Part shown: in pieces, positions 7,723 through 16,148 of the stretch
Layout of the letters: every line of letters begins with the position of its first letter
Numbering within the stretch: position 1 is the first letter of the stretch
DNA from: CAUZIZ01 sp965222655
GTDB taxonomy: Bacteria; Acidobacteriota; UBA6911; RPQK01; JAJDTT01
NCBI GenBank assembly: GCA_965222655.1
Contig: CBDCUP010000018.1
Span: forward strand, 930,001-994,000
Direction of reading: 5' to 3'
DNA: 64,000 bases
Made by a program: the position numbers and the translations under genes
Notes under the pieces: model-generated
Told to the model about the DNA's origin: nothing
The model's input: the letters and a program-made list of their open reading frames with translations, nothing else
Databases searched by the model: none

Positions 7723-9312
7723 GTGTACCTAAGAGAAAAAAGCGGCTTTATTACAGGATCTCCGCTGCGATGGAGCGCTGGTCTCTGTGCTTTTGCATTG
7801 GTGCTCTCGATACCGGGACCATCTCAGGTAACTGAAACCCAGCCTCCAGCACCACAGCATATCCCTTCCTTCGTCGAAGCTCTGCCCGGTGATGGGACGC
7901 TGCCCCCGTTGAGTGTCAGGAGAAGGCTCGACCTGGGCCCCAGGAAGCAGGGCGTGCCGGCCCAAGCTGAATCGGCTTTTGGACTGGATGGCGCTGGGAT
8001 GATAGGTGCTCTATCAGCACTTGCCGATGTTTCCGAGATCAAGGCGGCAGGAGATGAGAGTTGGTTGGGCCGTTCGTCGGATTCTACGAATGTCAAGGGT
8101 GTTTCGACCCCAGGCAAAGCTCGACTCGAGGCCTCTCGTGGTAACGGAAGCGGGTACGGGAACCTGGGCGATCTGGCGACCGCAGACCTCGATTTCGAGC
8201 GGATTGATCGGGAGCTCTGGGAGTTGGAGTTGGATTACGAAAACGCCGCCCAGAGTTTGTTTGCCGACCTGTCTTTCAGGTTGATTGAGCCTGCCGGCAA
8301 TCCCTTCAATCAGGCCCTGGAACAAGAGCCTTCCCCCCTGCCAGATAGTCTGCCTCTAGAGCCAGACCCAGTGGATGAGCCATCCAATGACCCTGTCGAT
8401 GAGGCTTCCAACGGCCCTCGCGATGATCTCGGTCCGGAGGGACCTGATGGAGTGTCGTCTGACTCTCCGCCTGTTATGGACCGCACGGAAACCGAACCCG
8501 AGGATCCGGAATTCGGTTTTCTCGTAGTGGGTAACTTCGGTGAAGATCGGTCCGAATCTGGGGTCTTTCGAGCGTTTCGCGACGAGGTCGGAGGATTCGT
8601 CCTGGAGAACGAGTTCACCCTCAATCTACCCCCGATAATTACGGACAACAATCTGGTCTTCAAAGAGACGGATAGGATCGTCACCGCCGATCTGAATCAG
8701 GATGGAGTGCTCGATGTTGTCCGAGCGCGTATCGGTGAATTGGGGACCAAGCTTGATTCCTATCTGGGACAGCCAGCTGGGGGATTTGAGCAGCAGGCTC
8801 AAGGGTTCGCCTTTCACCAGACTGTACTCAGCATGGCGCTCTTTGATATGGACGGCGTCGGTGAGCCGGAGTTGGTGCTGGTGACCGGGCGAGGATCGAG
8901 GTTGATTCTCTATGAGCGCTCCGCCGACATCCTTCAGTATCGCAAAGAGTTGTTGTTGCCGTTCGCTCCGGGACTGGTGGTCGTGTCGGAGGCGGATTTC
9001 CGTGGGCAGCAGCTTCTCGTGTTGGATCGGAAACTGGAACGTGTTGCCACTCTCTCTAAGGGATTCGGAGGCGATTTCATCAGCCAACGATTCCTGAAGC
9101 CTTCGATGCAATCCTTGACATTGGATCGCTTGGGATACGGAGGTCCGGCCGAGGTTCTCGTCTTCGAGGACGGGAAGCGCCTTTCGCTGATCGTCGCGGG
9201 CGACGATGGTCTAGTCCTGCTTGCGAGTCTTGTCCGACAGCCGAAGATGCCCCTGCTTATCGTGGGAGATTATCAGGGATTCGAGTCGCGCCAGCTGGCC
9301 TTCTGGTTTTGA
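7723..9312 (+). CDS. Exported FG-GAP/VCBS-like repeat protein
   Basis: A 529-residue protein with a likely signal peptide (hydrophobic about residues 20-35) and a GTG start. It has a low-complexity, acidic Pro/Asp-rich middle (about 200-265). The C-terminal half (about 265-525) contains repeating beta blades, including a calcium-binding style motif DLNQDGVLDVV (about 323-333) and DMDGVGEPELVLV (about 371-383). These are typical of FG-GAP/VCBS beta-propellers found in secreted or surface proteins. A terminator follows. No enzyme motif was seen. It may be a type II secretion substrate, but this is inference. Confidence 0.65.
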   Translation: MYLREKSGFITGSPLRWSAGLCAFALVLSIPGPSQVTETQPPAPQHIPSFVEALPGDGTLPPLSVRRRLDLGPRKQGVPAQAESAFGLDGAGMIGALSALADVSEIKAAGDESWLGRSSDSTNVKGVSTPGKARLEASRGNGSGYGNLGDLATADLDFERIDRELWELELDYENAAQSLFADLSFRLIEPAGNPFNQALEQEPSPLPDSLPLEPDPVDEPSNDPVDEASNGPRDDLGPEGPDGVSSDSPPVMDRTETEPEDPEFGFLVVGNFGEDRSESGVFRAFRDEVGGFVLENEFTLNLPPIITDNNLVFKETDRIVTADLNQDGVLDVVRARIGELGTKLDSYLGQPAGGFEQQAQGFAFHQTVLSMALFDMDGVGEPELVLVTGRGSRLILYERSADILQYRKELLLPFAPGLVVVSEADFRGQQLLVLDRKLERVATLSKGFGGDFISQRFLKPSMQSLTLDRLGYGGPAEVLVFEDGKRLSLIVAGDDGLVLLASLVRQPKMPLLIVGDYQGFESRQLAFWF

Positions 9313-9317
9313 TTGAC

Positions 9318-9342
9318 CGCACGAAAAGTGCAACTTTTTTTT
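9318..9342 (+). terminator. Rho-independent terminator after the FG-GAP gene
   Basis: The hairpin GCAC-GAAAA-GTGC is followed by AACTTTTTTTT, 6 bp after the stop codon. Confidence 0.7.
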
Positions 9343-9659
9343 CGAATGAGCATCTTTGACTCTCGATTTGCTAGCAGTAGGAATGATTTGGGTGCGGCTC
9401 TTTTAGAGCGAACCATTATCCTTTATTGACAATAGGTTAGCCGGGTCCGAATCGTAGCGAGTGGCGCTTTTGGGCGAGATAAGGCTTGGCGAAGGGCATA
9501 AGTCGGCTAAAACGCGTCGGATTGCGGTGCGCTCGGATAGCCGCCGGGCCGGGCCTGAGACTCTGCCCGCTGTGAGTCGGTGGAATCCCGGTGCGATGAA
9601 AAATTGAAAGAGGGAAAAAAGCACTGGACATTTGTGCGTCGGTTTGCTAGCGTAGGTTT

Positions 9660-10562
9660 GTGGCAGAGGGTGTGGAGAGCAAAGCGCCGCGATTCCTAGG
9701 TCATGAGGTGGGCAAAGCGGAGCAGGCCCTGATCCGGGAGATCGTGGGGACGTGTGGGGGTCTGAGCCGGATGGAACTGGCCGCCACCGTGTGCGAGTTG
9801 CTGGGGTGGAAGCGCCGCACGGGGTCGCTGAAAGCGCGGGAGTGCCGGGAGTTTCTGGAGAAGCTGGAGAGCCAGGGGGGGCTGGTGTTGCCCCCCAAGC
9901 GGCTGGGGCGGCCGCCGGGGAAAGCGACCGGGGTACCGGTGACGGCGCGGGGAGAGCCGGGTCCCCGGCTGGTGGGCACGGCCCGGGACCTGGGCGAGAT
10001 TCAGCTGCAGCCGGTTCGGACGCCGGAGCAACGAGGGCTGTTCCGGGAGCTGGTGGGGCGCTACCACTATCTAGGCCACCGGGTGCCGTTCGGGGCGCAT
10101 CTGCGCTACCTGGTCTACGCCTCGGAGCCGGCGGGGCGGGTGGTGGCCTGCGTGCAGTTTTCGAGCGCGGCCTGGCGGATTGCGGCGCGCGACCGCTGGA
10201 TCGGATGGGAGGCGGAGGCGCGGACGCGCCAGCTGGTGCACGTGGTCTCGAACAGTCGCTATTTAGTGTTGCCCTGGGTCCAGGTCAAGAACCTGGCGAG
10301 CCGGATCTTATCGCGGGCCGTGCGGCAGCTGGCGCTGGACTGGCCCCGGAGCTACGGGGTCGAGGTGTTTTTGGTGGAGACGTTGGTGGATCCGGAGCGC
10401 TACCGGGGCAGCTGCTATCGGGGGGCGAACTGGATCGAGCTGGGGAGCACGCGGGGCGGGAAGCGAGAGGATCGGCTGGCGCGGAGCGAGGCGGCAGCGC
10501 CGAAACGGGTGCTGGTGTATCCGCTGGTGGCGGAGGCGGCCCGACGCTTGCGGGAGGGCTAG
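9660..10562 (+). CDS. DruA-like (DUF4338) passenger protein of ISKra4 element
   Basis: A 300-residue protein. An N-terminal helical part (about residues 15-80) may bind DNA. The C-terminal part (about 120-265) carries the DUF4338 signature: YHYLGHRVPFGAHLRYLVY, then CVQFSSAAW, then LVHVVSNSRYLVLPWV, and FLVETLVDPERYRGSCYRGA. DUF4338 defines DruA of the Druantia anti-phage system. Here no druB-E genes are present; the gene sits between the IS inverted repeats 3 bp before the transposase. So it is a transposon accessory gene, not a Druantia locus. GTG start. Biochemical role unknown. Confidence 0.8.
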   Translation: MAEGVESKAPRFLGHEVGKAEQALIREIVGTCGGLSRMELAATVCELLGWKRRTGSLKARECREFLEKLESQGGLVLPPKRLGRPPGKATGVPVTARGEPGPRLVGTARDLGEIQLQPVRTPEQRGLFRELVGRYHYLGHRVPFGAHLRYLVYASEPAGRVVACVQFSSAAWRIAARDRWIGWEAEARTRQLVHVVSNSRYLVLPWVQVKNLASRILSRAVRQLALDWPRSYGVEVFLVETLVDPERYRGSCYRGANWIELGSTRGGKREDRLARSEAAAPKRVLVYPLVAEAARRLREG

Positions 10563-10565
10563 AAG

Positions 10566-12122
10566 TTGCGAGCGGTAGCCGCCCAGTTACAGCCCGAGGA
10601 TGAGTTCGCGGCGGCGCGGGAGCAGTTTGCCCAGATGGAGGCCTTTCTGATGTCCGACGAGGCCCATAGGAAGACGCACAGCGAGTTGGAGCGAGAGCTG
10701 GAGCAGCAGGGGCGGGAGCTGCTGCGACGGTTCTACCAGGCGCACCTGGAGCTGCGGGCTCCGGGTGAAGCGGCCGCTGCGGTGCGGGATTCGGAAGGGC
10801 AGGTGCGGCAACAGCGCCGGCGGCAGCAACGGGGGCTGGAAACGGTCTTTGGAGAGGTTCGGGTGGAGCGGCTCGGCTACGGGGGAGAGGGGCTCCAGAG
10901 CCTGCACCCACTGGATGCGGATCTGAACCTCCCGCCGGAGTTGTACTCGCACCAGGTGCGGCGGCGGGCGGCGGAGGAAGCCGCCGAGGGGTCGTTCGAC
11001 AAAGTCGTGGAGGCGCTGTCGAAAACCACGGGGGCGCAGGTGGGCAAGCGTCAGGTGGAGGAGCTAGTGGGCCGTGCCGCCCAGGACTTCGATGCCTTCT
11101 ATCAGGAGCGACAAGCGGGAGCGTTGGCTCCGAGCGAGTCGGGGTCGATCTTGGCGATCTCGGTGGACGGCAAAGGAGTGGTGCTGCGTCGTGAGGATCT
11201 GCGGGAGGCGACGCGGCAGCGGGCGGAAGCGAGCGAGCACAAGTTGCAGAAGCGGTTGAGCAAGGGCGAAAAGCGCCACGCCAAGCGGATGGCAACGGTC
11301 GCGGCGGTGTACACCCTCGCGCCTCAGGTGCGGCGGCCGGAGGAGGTGATGCGGGTCCTGGCCCCGCAGCCGCAGCGGGAGGAAGGGAAGCGACCGCGGC
11401 CCCAGCACAAACGGCTGTGGGCGAGCTTGGAGAAGCGTCCCGAAGAGGTCATCGAGCAAGCCCTCGGAGAAGCCCGCTCGCGGGATCCCACGGGGCGCAA
11501 GAGTTGGGTGGTGCTGGTCGACGGCCATCGGAGTCAGCTGAAGACGCTGCTGCGGTGTTTGCACCGATCCGCCAGGGCGGCGCCCACGATCGTGCTGGAC
11601 TTCATCCACGTGAGCGAGTACGTGTGGAAGGCCGGCATGGCTCTGCACGGGGAAGTCAACCCGAAGCTGGAGGGCTGGGTGGGCGAGCACCTACTGAGTA
11701 TTCTGCGCGGGCGCAGTGGCTATGTGGCGGGCGGAATCCGTCGCAGTGCGACCCGTCGGGGCCTGGCGGGCAAGGCGCGCGAAGCGGTGGATCGCTGCGC
11801 CAACTATCTGCTCAAAAATGCGGAGTATCTGAAGTATGACACCTATCTGGCGAGGGGGTTCCCGATTGCCACCGGTGTCATCGAGGGGGCCTGCCGTTAC
11901 CTGGTCAAAGATCGGATGGAGGTGACCGGGGCGCGCTGGTCTCTGGCGGGGGCTGAGGCGGTCTTACGCCTGCGTGCGCTGCAGGCCAGCGGAGACTTCG
12001 ACGCCTATTGGCGCTTTCACGAGCGGCAGGAGTCGCTCAGAAACCATGCCGCGCGCTACGCGGACGGCGAGCTGGTCCCTGTGCGCGGCCCCACGCGCTC
12101 TCACCTGAAGCGGGTGAAGTAA
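10566..12122 (+). CDS. ISKra4-family transposase
   Basis: A 518-residue DDE-type transposase with a long charged, coiled-coil N-terminal region (about residues 1-90). Likely catalytic acidic residues lie in AISVDGKGVVL (about 198), IVLDFIHVSEY (about 342) and GVIEGACRYLVKDRM (about 437-451), the spacing and wording of the ISKra4 family. It probably starts with TTG at 10566, 3 bp after the passenger gene stop, so the two are likely co-translated. The intact frame and ends suggest an active element. Confidence 0.85.
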   Translation: MRAVAAQLQPEDEFAAAREQFAQMEAFLMSDEAHRKTHSELERELEQQGRELLRRFYQAHLELRAPGEAAAAVRDSEGQVRQQRRRQQRGLETVFGEVRVERLGYGGEGLQSLHPLDADLNLPPELYSHQVRRRAAEEAAEGSFDKVVEALSKTTGAQVGKRQVEELVGRAAQDFDAFYQERQAGALAPSESGSILAISVDGKGVVLRREDLREATRQRAEASEHKLQKRLSKGEKRHAKRMATVAAVYTLAPQVRRPEEVMRVLAPQPQREEGKRPRPQHKRLWASLEKRPEEVIEQALGEARSRDPTGRKSWVVLVDGHRSQLKTLLRCLHRSARAAPTIVLDFIHVSEYVWKAGMALHGEVNPKLEGWVGEHLLSILRGRSGYVAGGIRRSATRRGLAGKAREAVDRCANYLLKNAEYLKYDTYLARGFPIATGVIEGACRYLVKDRMEVTGARWSLAGAEAVLRLRALQASGDFDAYWRFHERQESLRNHAARYADGELVPVRGPTRSHLKRVK

Positions 12123-12730
12123 GAAGATCCAGAAGTCCAATCGGTCGGTCTTCCGTGTCAGATTGTTCTGCCCCACCCAACTACCCAACCCCAAAATGCC
12201 TTCGCCGCTCCCATAGTAAGAGAGGTCCATCTTGCGTTCGACGGCACCAGAATCGCCTGTTCTAAAAGAGCCGCACCCGAATGATTTGTGTATTATAGTT
12301 CCACCACTGTGTAATCGGTCAGTGAGCACAGATCATTTGACTGTCTGAATACTACGCGCCGTGCCCATTGGGGACAGCTGAGCAAGAGTTTTTGTAATTG
12401 GTAACAAGAGTTCAAATAGTTTCGGATCAACCTAAAGTAAGGAGAAAAAGGGCATGACAAAACTGAGATCAATCGTATGTTTCGCGACTCTGGCACTTTT
12501 CGCATTGGGTGTGAATGCGCAGGCTGGGGGAGACGCAGTGGCATTTGGAAACGACGAGGTAACAACCTCCCAGACCGCGGTCTTCGCAGCTTTTCTGGCT
12601 TGGCTTCCCAATGAGGAGCAGCCTAACTTCAGTGCGGACACAGCCATATCCGTAAGCAATATCCTGGGAGCCCCTCCGGGCGATCTAGGCCCAAAACAAG
12701 TAGATGAAAGTGGATTAAGCCGCGTGTAAA

Positions 12731-12811
12731 CACCTGAAATGCCAGACCTGACGGGTATTCTGGAGTTAACAAAGAAACCTCAGAGAGACCCGAAAGGAGG
12801 CATTTCAGGTG
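12731..12811 (+). promoter_or_regulatory. Inverted repeat over the IS1380 transposase RBS and start codon
   Basis: CACCTGAAATGCC (12731-12743) is perfectly complementary to GGCATTTCAGGTG (12799-12811). The second arm covers the last bases of the RBS (AAAGGAGG, 12793-12800) and the GTG start (12809-12811). In a transcript reading in from outside, the RBS and start would be paired and translation reduced. A transcript starting between the arms would be free. Confidence 0.6.
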
Positions 12812-14329
12812 AAGAAAAAGCATAGCGCAATCATCCGAAAGCGGGAAGCAGAAGTTGCTGATCGGCTGAGCCCCAGTTGGAACGGTGAGGATCCGAAACC
12901 GGTCCTCTCGGCCGAAGGCATCAGCTACGAGGTCTCGGAGAAAATTCACGGCGTCAGTTACGGTGGGCTGGGGCTGCTGCGGCAGATCGTGAAGTGGAGC
13001 GGGCTGGGGAAAGCGATTGATCAGGGGGTGAAGTTGTTCAAACGCCACCAGCCGTACCACGAATCGGACCACGTGCTGAGCCTGATCTACAACGTGGCCA
13101 CGGGCGGGACCCGCTATCAGGATATCGAAATGCGGCGTCAAAGTGTCAGCTTCCTGGAAGCGGTAGGAGCGGAGAAGATCCCCGCGCCCAGCACGGCCGG
13201 AGATTTTGTGCGCCGCTTCCAAGCGCCGGATGTGATCGATCTGATGGAAGCCGTCAATGAGAGCCGCCGCAAGGTCTGGGCCCAACAACCGGCGAGGTTC
13301 TTCGAACGGGCGGAGATCGACGTGGATGGCACGATTGCCCCCACCAGCGGGGAATGCAAGGAAGGGATGGAGATCAGCTACGACGGGCAGTGGGGCTATG
13401 CACCGTTGATCGTGACGCTGGCCCAGACGGGAGAGGTGCTCTATGCCGTCAACCGCTCGGGGAATCGCCCCTCTCATGAGGGAGCCCCCGAATGGCTGGA
13501 TCGGAGTATCGAGTTGGTCCGAGAGGCGGGTTTTCGAACGGTGCGCCTGCGCGGGGACACGGATTTTTCGCTGACAGCTCATTTTGACCGCTGGACGGAA
13601 GCGGGCGTGGAATTTGACTTCGGGATGGATGCCCATCCGAGCTTCATCAAGTGGGCCGAGGCGTTGCCGCAAGCGAATTGGAAGGAGCTGGTGCGCCCCG
13701 GCAAGGAGAAAGGAAAAGGGAAAAAGCGGCGCAAGCGGCGCGACAAAGTGAAGCCGGAGATTGTCAAGGAGCGCGGGTTCAAGACCCTGAGGCTGGAACG
13801 GGAAGAGATCGTGGAGATCGACTACCGTCCGAGCAAAGCGAAGCGAACGTATCGGCTGGTGATCTTGCGCAAGACGATCCTGGTCGAGAAAGGCCAGAAG
13901 CGGCTTCTGCCGCAGACGCGCTATCACTTTTATGTCACGAATATCCCGGCGGCCCAGTTGGGAACGGCGGGAGTGGTTCGGGAAAACAACCGGCGCTGCA
14001 ATCAAGAGAACGTCATTGAACAACTCAAGAACGGAGTCGAGGCCCTGCGGATGCCCTCGGATACGCTGGTGGCCAACTGGGCCTATCTGGTGATTGCGGC
14101 GCAGGCCTGGAATCTGAAGGCCTGGATGGGGTTGGTTCTGCCGGCTCGACTGCAGGCCAGACAGCTGGTGAAGATGGAATATCGCCGTTTCCTGCGAGAG
14201 ATCATTGAAATGCCCTGCCAGATTCTGCGGAGGGGCCGACGGTTGGTCTATCGGCTGCTGGATGTCAATGGTTGGAGCCGTCTTCTCCTGGAAGGCAGTA
14301 GGTGGTTGAAACGCCGGCCAGCTACCTGA
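12809..14329 (+). CDS. IS1380-family transposase
   Basis: A 506-residue DDE transposase. Catalytic-type acidic residues lie in AEIDVDGTIAPTSG (about residues 168-181), RLRGDTDFSL (about 249-258) and NQENVIEQLKNGVEALRMPS (about 398-417), the IS1380 arrangement. A very basic stretch (KGKGKKRRKRRDK, about 303-315) may contact DNA. It starts at GTG 12809 with a strong RBS. The frame is intact. A long antisense frame (12629-14452) is a shadow. Confidence 0.9.
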   Translation: MKKKHSAIIRKREAEVADRLSPSWNGEDPKPVLSAEGISYEVSEKIHGVSYGGLGLLRQIVKWSGLGKAIDQGVKLFKRHQPYHESDHVLSLIYNVATGGTRYQDIEMRRQSVSFLEAVGAEKIPAPSTAGDFVRRFQAPDVIDLMEAVNESRRKVWAQQPARFFERAEIDVDGTIAPTSGECKEGMEISYDGQWGYAPLIVTLAQTGEVLYAVNRSGNRPSHEGAPEWLDRSIELVREAGFRTVRLRGDTDFSLTAHFDRWTEAGVEFDFGMDAHPSFIKWAEALPQANWKELVRPGKEKGKGKKRRKRRDKVKPEIVKERGFKTLRLEREEIVEIDYRPSKAKRTYRLVILRKTILVEKGQKRLLPQTRYHFYVTNIPAAQLGTAGVVRENNRRCNQENVIEQLKNGVEALRMPSDTLVANWAYLVIAAQAWNLKAWMGLVLPARLQARQLVKMEYRRFLREIIEMPCQILRRGRRLVYRLLDVNGWSRLLLEGSRWLKRRPAT

Positions 14330-15010
14330 AACTGAAAGGAGATAAAGAAGCTCTGAGGGTCGCGAGAGCTGGGGAGTAGTGTCTCTGAAAACGCCGCTCA
14401 AGGGGGCAGAATCGCCCCGCATGAGCGATCGCCGTGCAGGAGTGCAGAACACGAGCCGAGGTCTAAGGGACTTAGCGGGAAAATCTAGAATTTAGGCCTC
14501 CAAAACGGCCCCCAGGAGCCGGGAAAGGGGTCTACTTTCCAACTTGCGCTTATTTTGGGTCTAGGTGATATCTATGATGCCTATGGAGACAGGCACGGCA
14601 CCATCGAGTTTTTTCTTTGGAACCGAGATGGGACCCCGATGTGGTACGAGACGTCTGCGGATTCGCCGGGGTCTGGTTTGGACGAGCTGGGATATCTCCA
14701 GCCCTGCCGAACCTATACGGTCCGTTTGGCTGAGATCCTGAGCAAGATTACAGGGTTGCCCGAGGTAGACAACGAGTTTACGGGTTACGGTTGGGTCATC
14801 GGTAACTTCGATGCTATCGCTGGAACCTATAACGTGACCATTTTCGGCCTCGGTTTCACTCAGAATTTCGAGCTGACGCCGACTGTGGGAGACGGTGGAA
14901 GAATTACCGGTCTTCAGCTCAAGGCTCCTCCTGAGTTGTAGATTGACCGCTGCACCGTTGCAGGGTGCGCTTTTGAGCACTCGGCTTTGCGTGCGCTGAC
15001 GAGAGAGATG

Positions 15011-15044
15011 CGAAAGGGCTGTTCAGATCTGAATAGCCCTTTCG
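15011..15044. terminator. Strong palindromic terminator
   Basis: A 17+17 base palindrome, CGAAAGGGCTGTTCAGA and its near-exact complement with one G-U pair, lies 70 bp after the split exported-protein gene. The TTTCG/CGAAA ends make it plausible in both directions. Confidence 0.6.
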
Positions 15045-15126
15045 TGCTTTCTGCTGCTTCTCAGGGTCCTTTCGTAGGCGAGGGACTACTACCATGTCCC
15101 ATTTGGCTAACTCTCGATTCTGAGTC

Positions 15127-16062
15127 ATGAGTTTCCCTCTGCTTCTTCTGCTCCTCCTTGAAGCCCCTCTTCCTCAGCAGGCAGAACCTGGAACTCCTCT
15201 TCCTCAACAGGCGGAATTGGAGAAGAGAATCTACTCCTACTGGGATTTGCTGTTGGCTCTGGACAAGCATTCAACGCTCCAGTATGTGGAGTCCGAGTCA
15301 CGTAACCGCTTTATCCGGCGCCGCGAACCCTACTTTCGATCCTGGGAACCCATCGCGATCGAGAAGCGATCGGAAACCGAGGCCTTGGTCACGGTCCGGA
15401 TTGATAGGCTGATGGAGGCATCCAAGTCCTACTACAAGACTCCGGTGAAGGAGATCTGGGCGCTTGGTGACGAGGGCTGGCAGGTTCGGGTGCCAGAATT
15501 GTCGTCGAAAGACCTTGGCAGGCTCTACTCGAGCAAGAAAGAGGAGAAGTCGGCGAAGAAGCTCACGGGGGAACTTAGACTTCTTCCCCAGCCGCTGAAG
15601 ATTCACTTCCTCAACCAGGCCAACCTGGGCTCGCTCTTCGTCTTCAACGGACTGAGTGTTCCGGTTCGCGTCACTCGTGTTGAATTCGATGAAGAAAAGT
15701 TTCAGCTCGAGAAGAGGGTGGACGAGGTGGCTTCAGGTGAAAGAGGTAAGATCACCATTCGTTACCTCGGAGACGAGGAGGACAAGGACCTGACCAGCGA
15801 AATCCGGGTGTTTGTTGAGGGGGCCTCCGAGGAAGCTGGGGAAGAGGTATTCACAGTCCCGGTGCTATACAACTTCCTAAGCCCTGCAGCCCGGGCTCTT
15901 TTTGGTTTGAACGCGGCCAAGGCGAAGAAGTTCAAGCGTGGAGATATCCTCCGTCCCGCGGTCCAGGCGCCCGAGAAACCAAAGGATCCCTCACAGACGC
16001 TGCCGATACCGCCACCACCGCGCAAGGAGCCCGTGGTGGCCCCCGAAACGCCGGCGGAGTAG
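15127..16062 (+). CDS. Hypothetical exported protein with Pro-rich tail
   Basis: A 311-residue protein. The N-terminus is a run of Leu (residues 5-11) that could be a short signal peptide, followed by two near-identical copies of PLPQQAE. The central part (about 35-150) is mixed alpha/beta. Residues about 155-255 look like an immunoglobulin-type beta domain. The tail from about 285 is Pro-rich. No known family is recognised and no catalytic motif is visible. It stands alone between a terminator and the convergent glycosyltransferase cluster. A role at the cell envelope is a guess from the export signal. Confidence 0.55.
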   Translation: MSFPLLLLLLLEAPLPQQAEPGTPLPQQAELEKRIYSYWDLLLALDKHSTLQYVESESRNRFIRRREPYFRSWEPIAIEKRSETEALVTVRIDRLMEASKSYYKTPVKEIWALGDEGWQVRVPELSSKDLGRLYSSKKEEKSAKKLTGELRLLPQPLKIHFLNQANLGSLFVFNGLSVPVRVTRVEFDEEKFQLEKRVDEVASGERGKITIRYLGDEEDKDLTSEIRVFVEGASEEAGEEVFTVPVLYNFLSPAARALFGLNAAKAKKFKRGDILRPAVQAPEKPKDPSQTLPIPPPPRKEPVVAPETPAE

Positions 16063-16148
16063 GTTAGGTGGGCAGTCCTCCAACGCTCACCCGATCCGGA
16101 CCGCCCGGCTACCCTTGCTTCCAGCGATCTGGCTCATTTCTCGTGACC

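Larger units (their letters stand above)
9390..12278 (+). mobile_element. Complete ISKra4-family insertion sequence with DruA-like passenger
   Basis: The element is bounded by 20-bp inverted repeats (9390-9409 and 12259-12278) beginning GGGTGCGGCTCTTTTAGA with one mismatch. It is flanked by a perfect 9-bp target duplication GAATGATTT at 9381-9389 and 12279-12287. It spans 2889 bp and carries two genes in the same direction, a DUF4338 gene and a transposase. Its GC content is visibly higher than that of the flanks. The exact duplication implies a fairly recent insertion. Confidence 0.93.
12689..14560 (+). mobile_element. IS1380-family insertion sequence
   Basis: The 1872-bp element has termini GCCCAAAACAAG (left) and CTTATTTTGGGT (right), inverted repeats with two mismatches. 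It is flanked by a 4-bp duplication CTAG (12685-12688 and 14561-14564). Removing it restores the host reading frame exactly. It carries one transposase gene and about 230 bp of non-coding right end. Confidence 0.88.
12454..14941 (+). pseudogene. Small exported protein gene split by IS1380
   Basis: The left part (12454-12688) encodes a signal peptide (about residues 1-24) and the start of a secreted domain. The right part (14565-14941) encodes the rest. Joining them after removing the IS and one CTAG copy restores one frame reading ...GAPPGDLGDIYDAYGDRHG..., about 204 residues. The RBS AAGGAG sits 8 bp before the ATG. Family not recognised; the mature part is rich in beta strands. The 5' frame now runs 41 bases into the IS before stopping. 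Confidence 0.85.

Noticed and set aside
9660..10562. Druantia defence system
   Set aside because: Only the DruA-like gene is present and it lies between the ISKra4 inverted repeats; no large helicase or other Druantia genes are found.
9752..10603. Alternative 283-codon frame inside the ISKra4 element
   Set aside because: Extremely Gly/Ala-rich shadow of the DUF4338 gene in GC-rich DNA.
10285..11295. 336-codon minus-strand frame in the ISKra4 element
   Set aside because: Pro/Ala/Ser-rich shadow produced by high GC opposite two genuine genes.
12629..14452. 607-codon antisense frame across the IS1380 element
   Set aside because: It is the mirror of the transposase gene, rich in His, Pro and Arg with no family resemblance; the sense frame has the DDE motifs.
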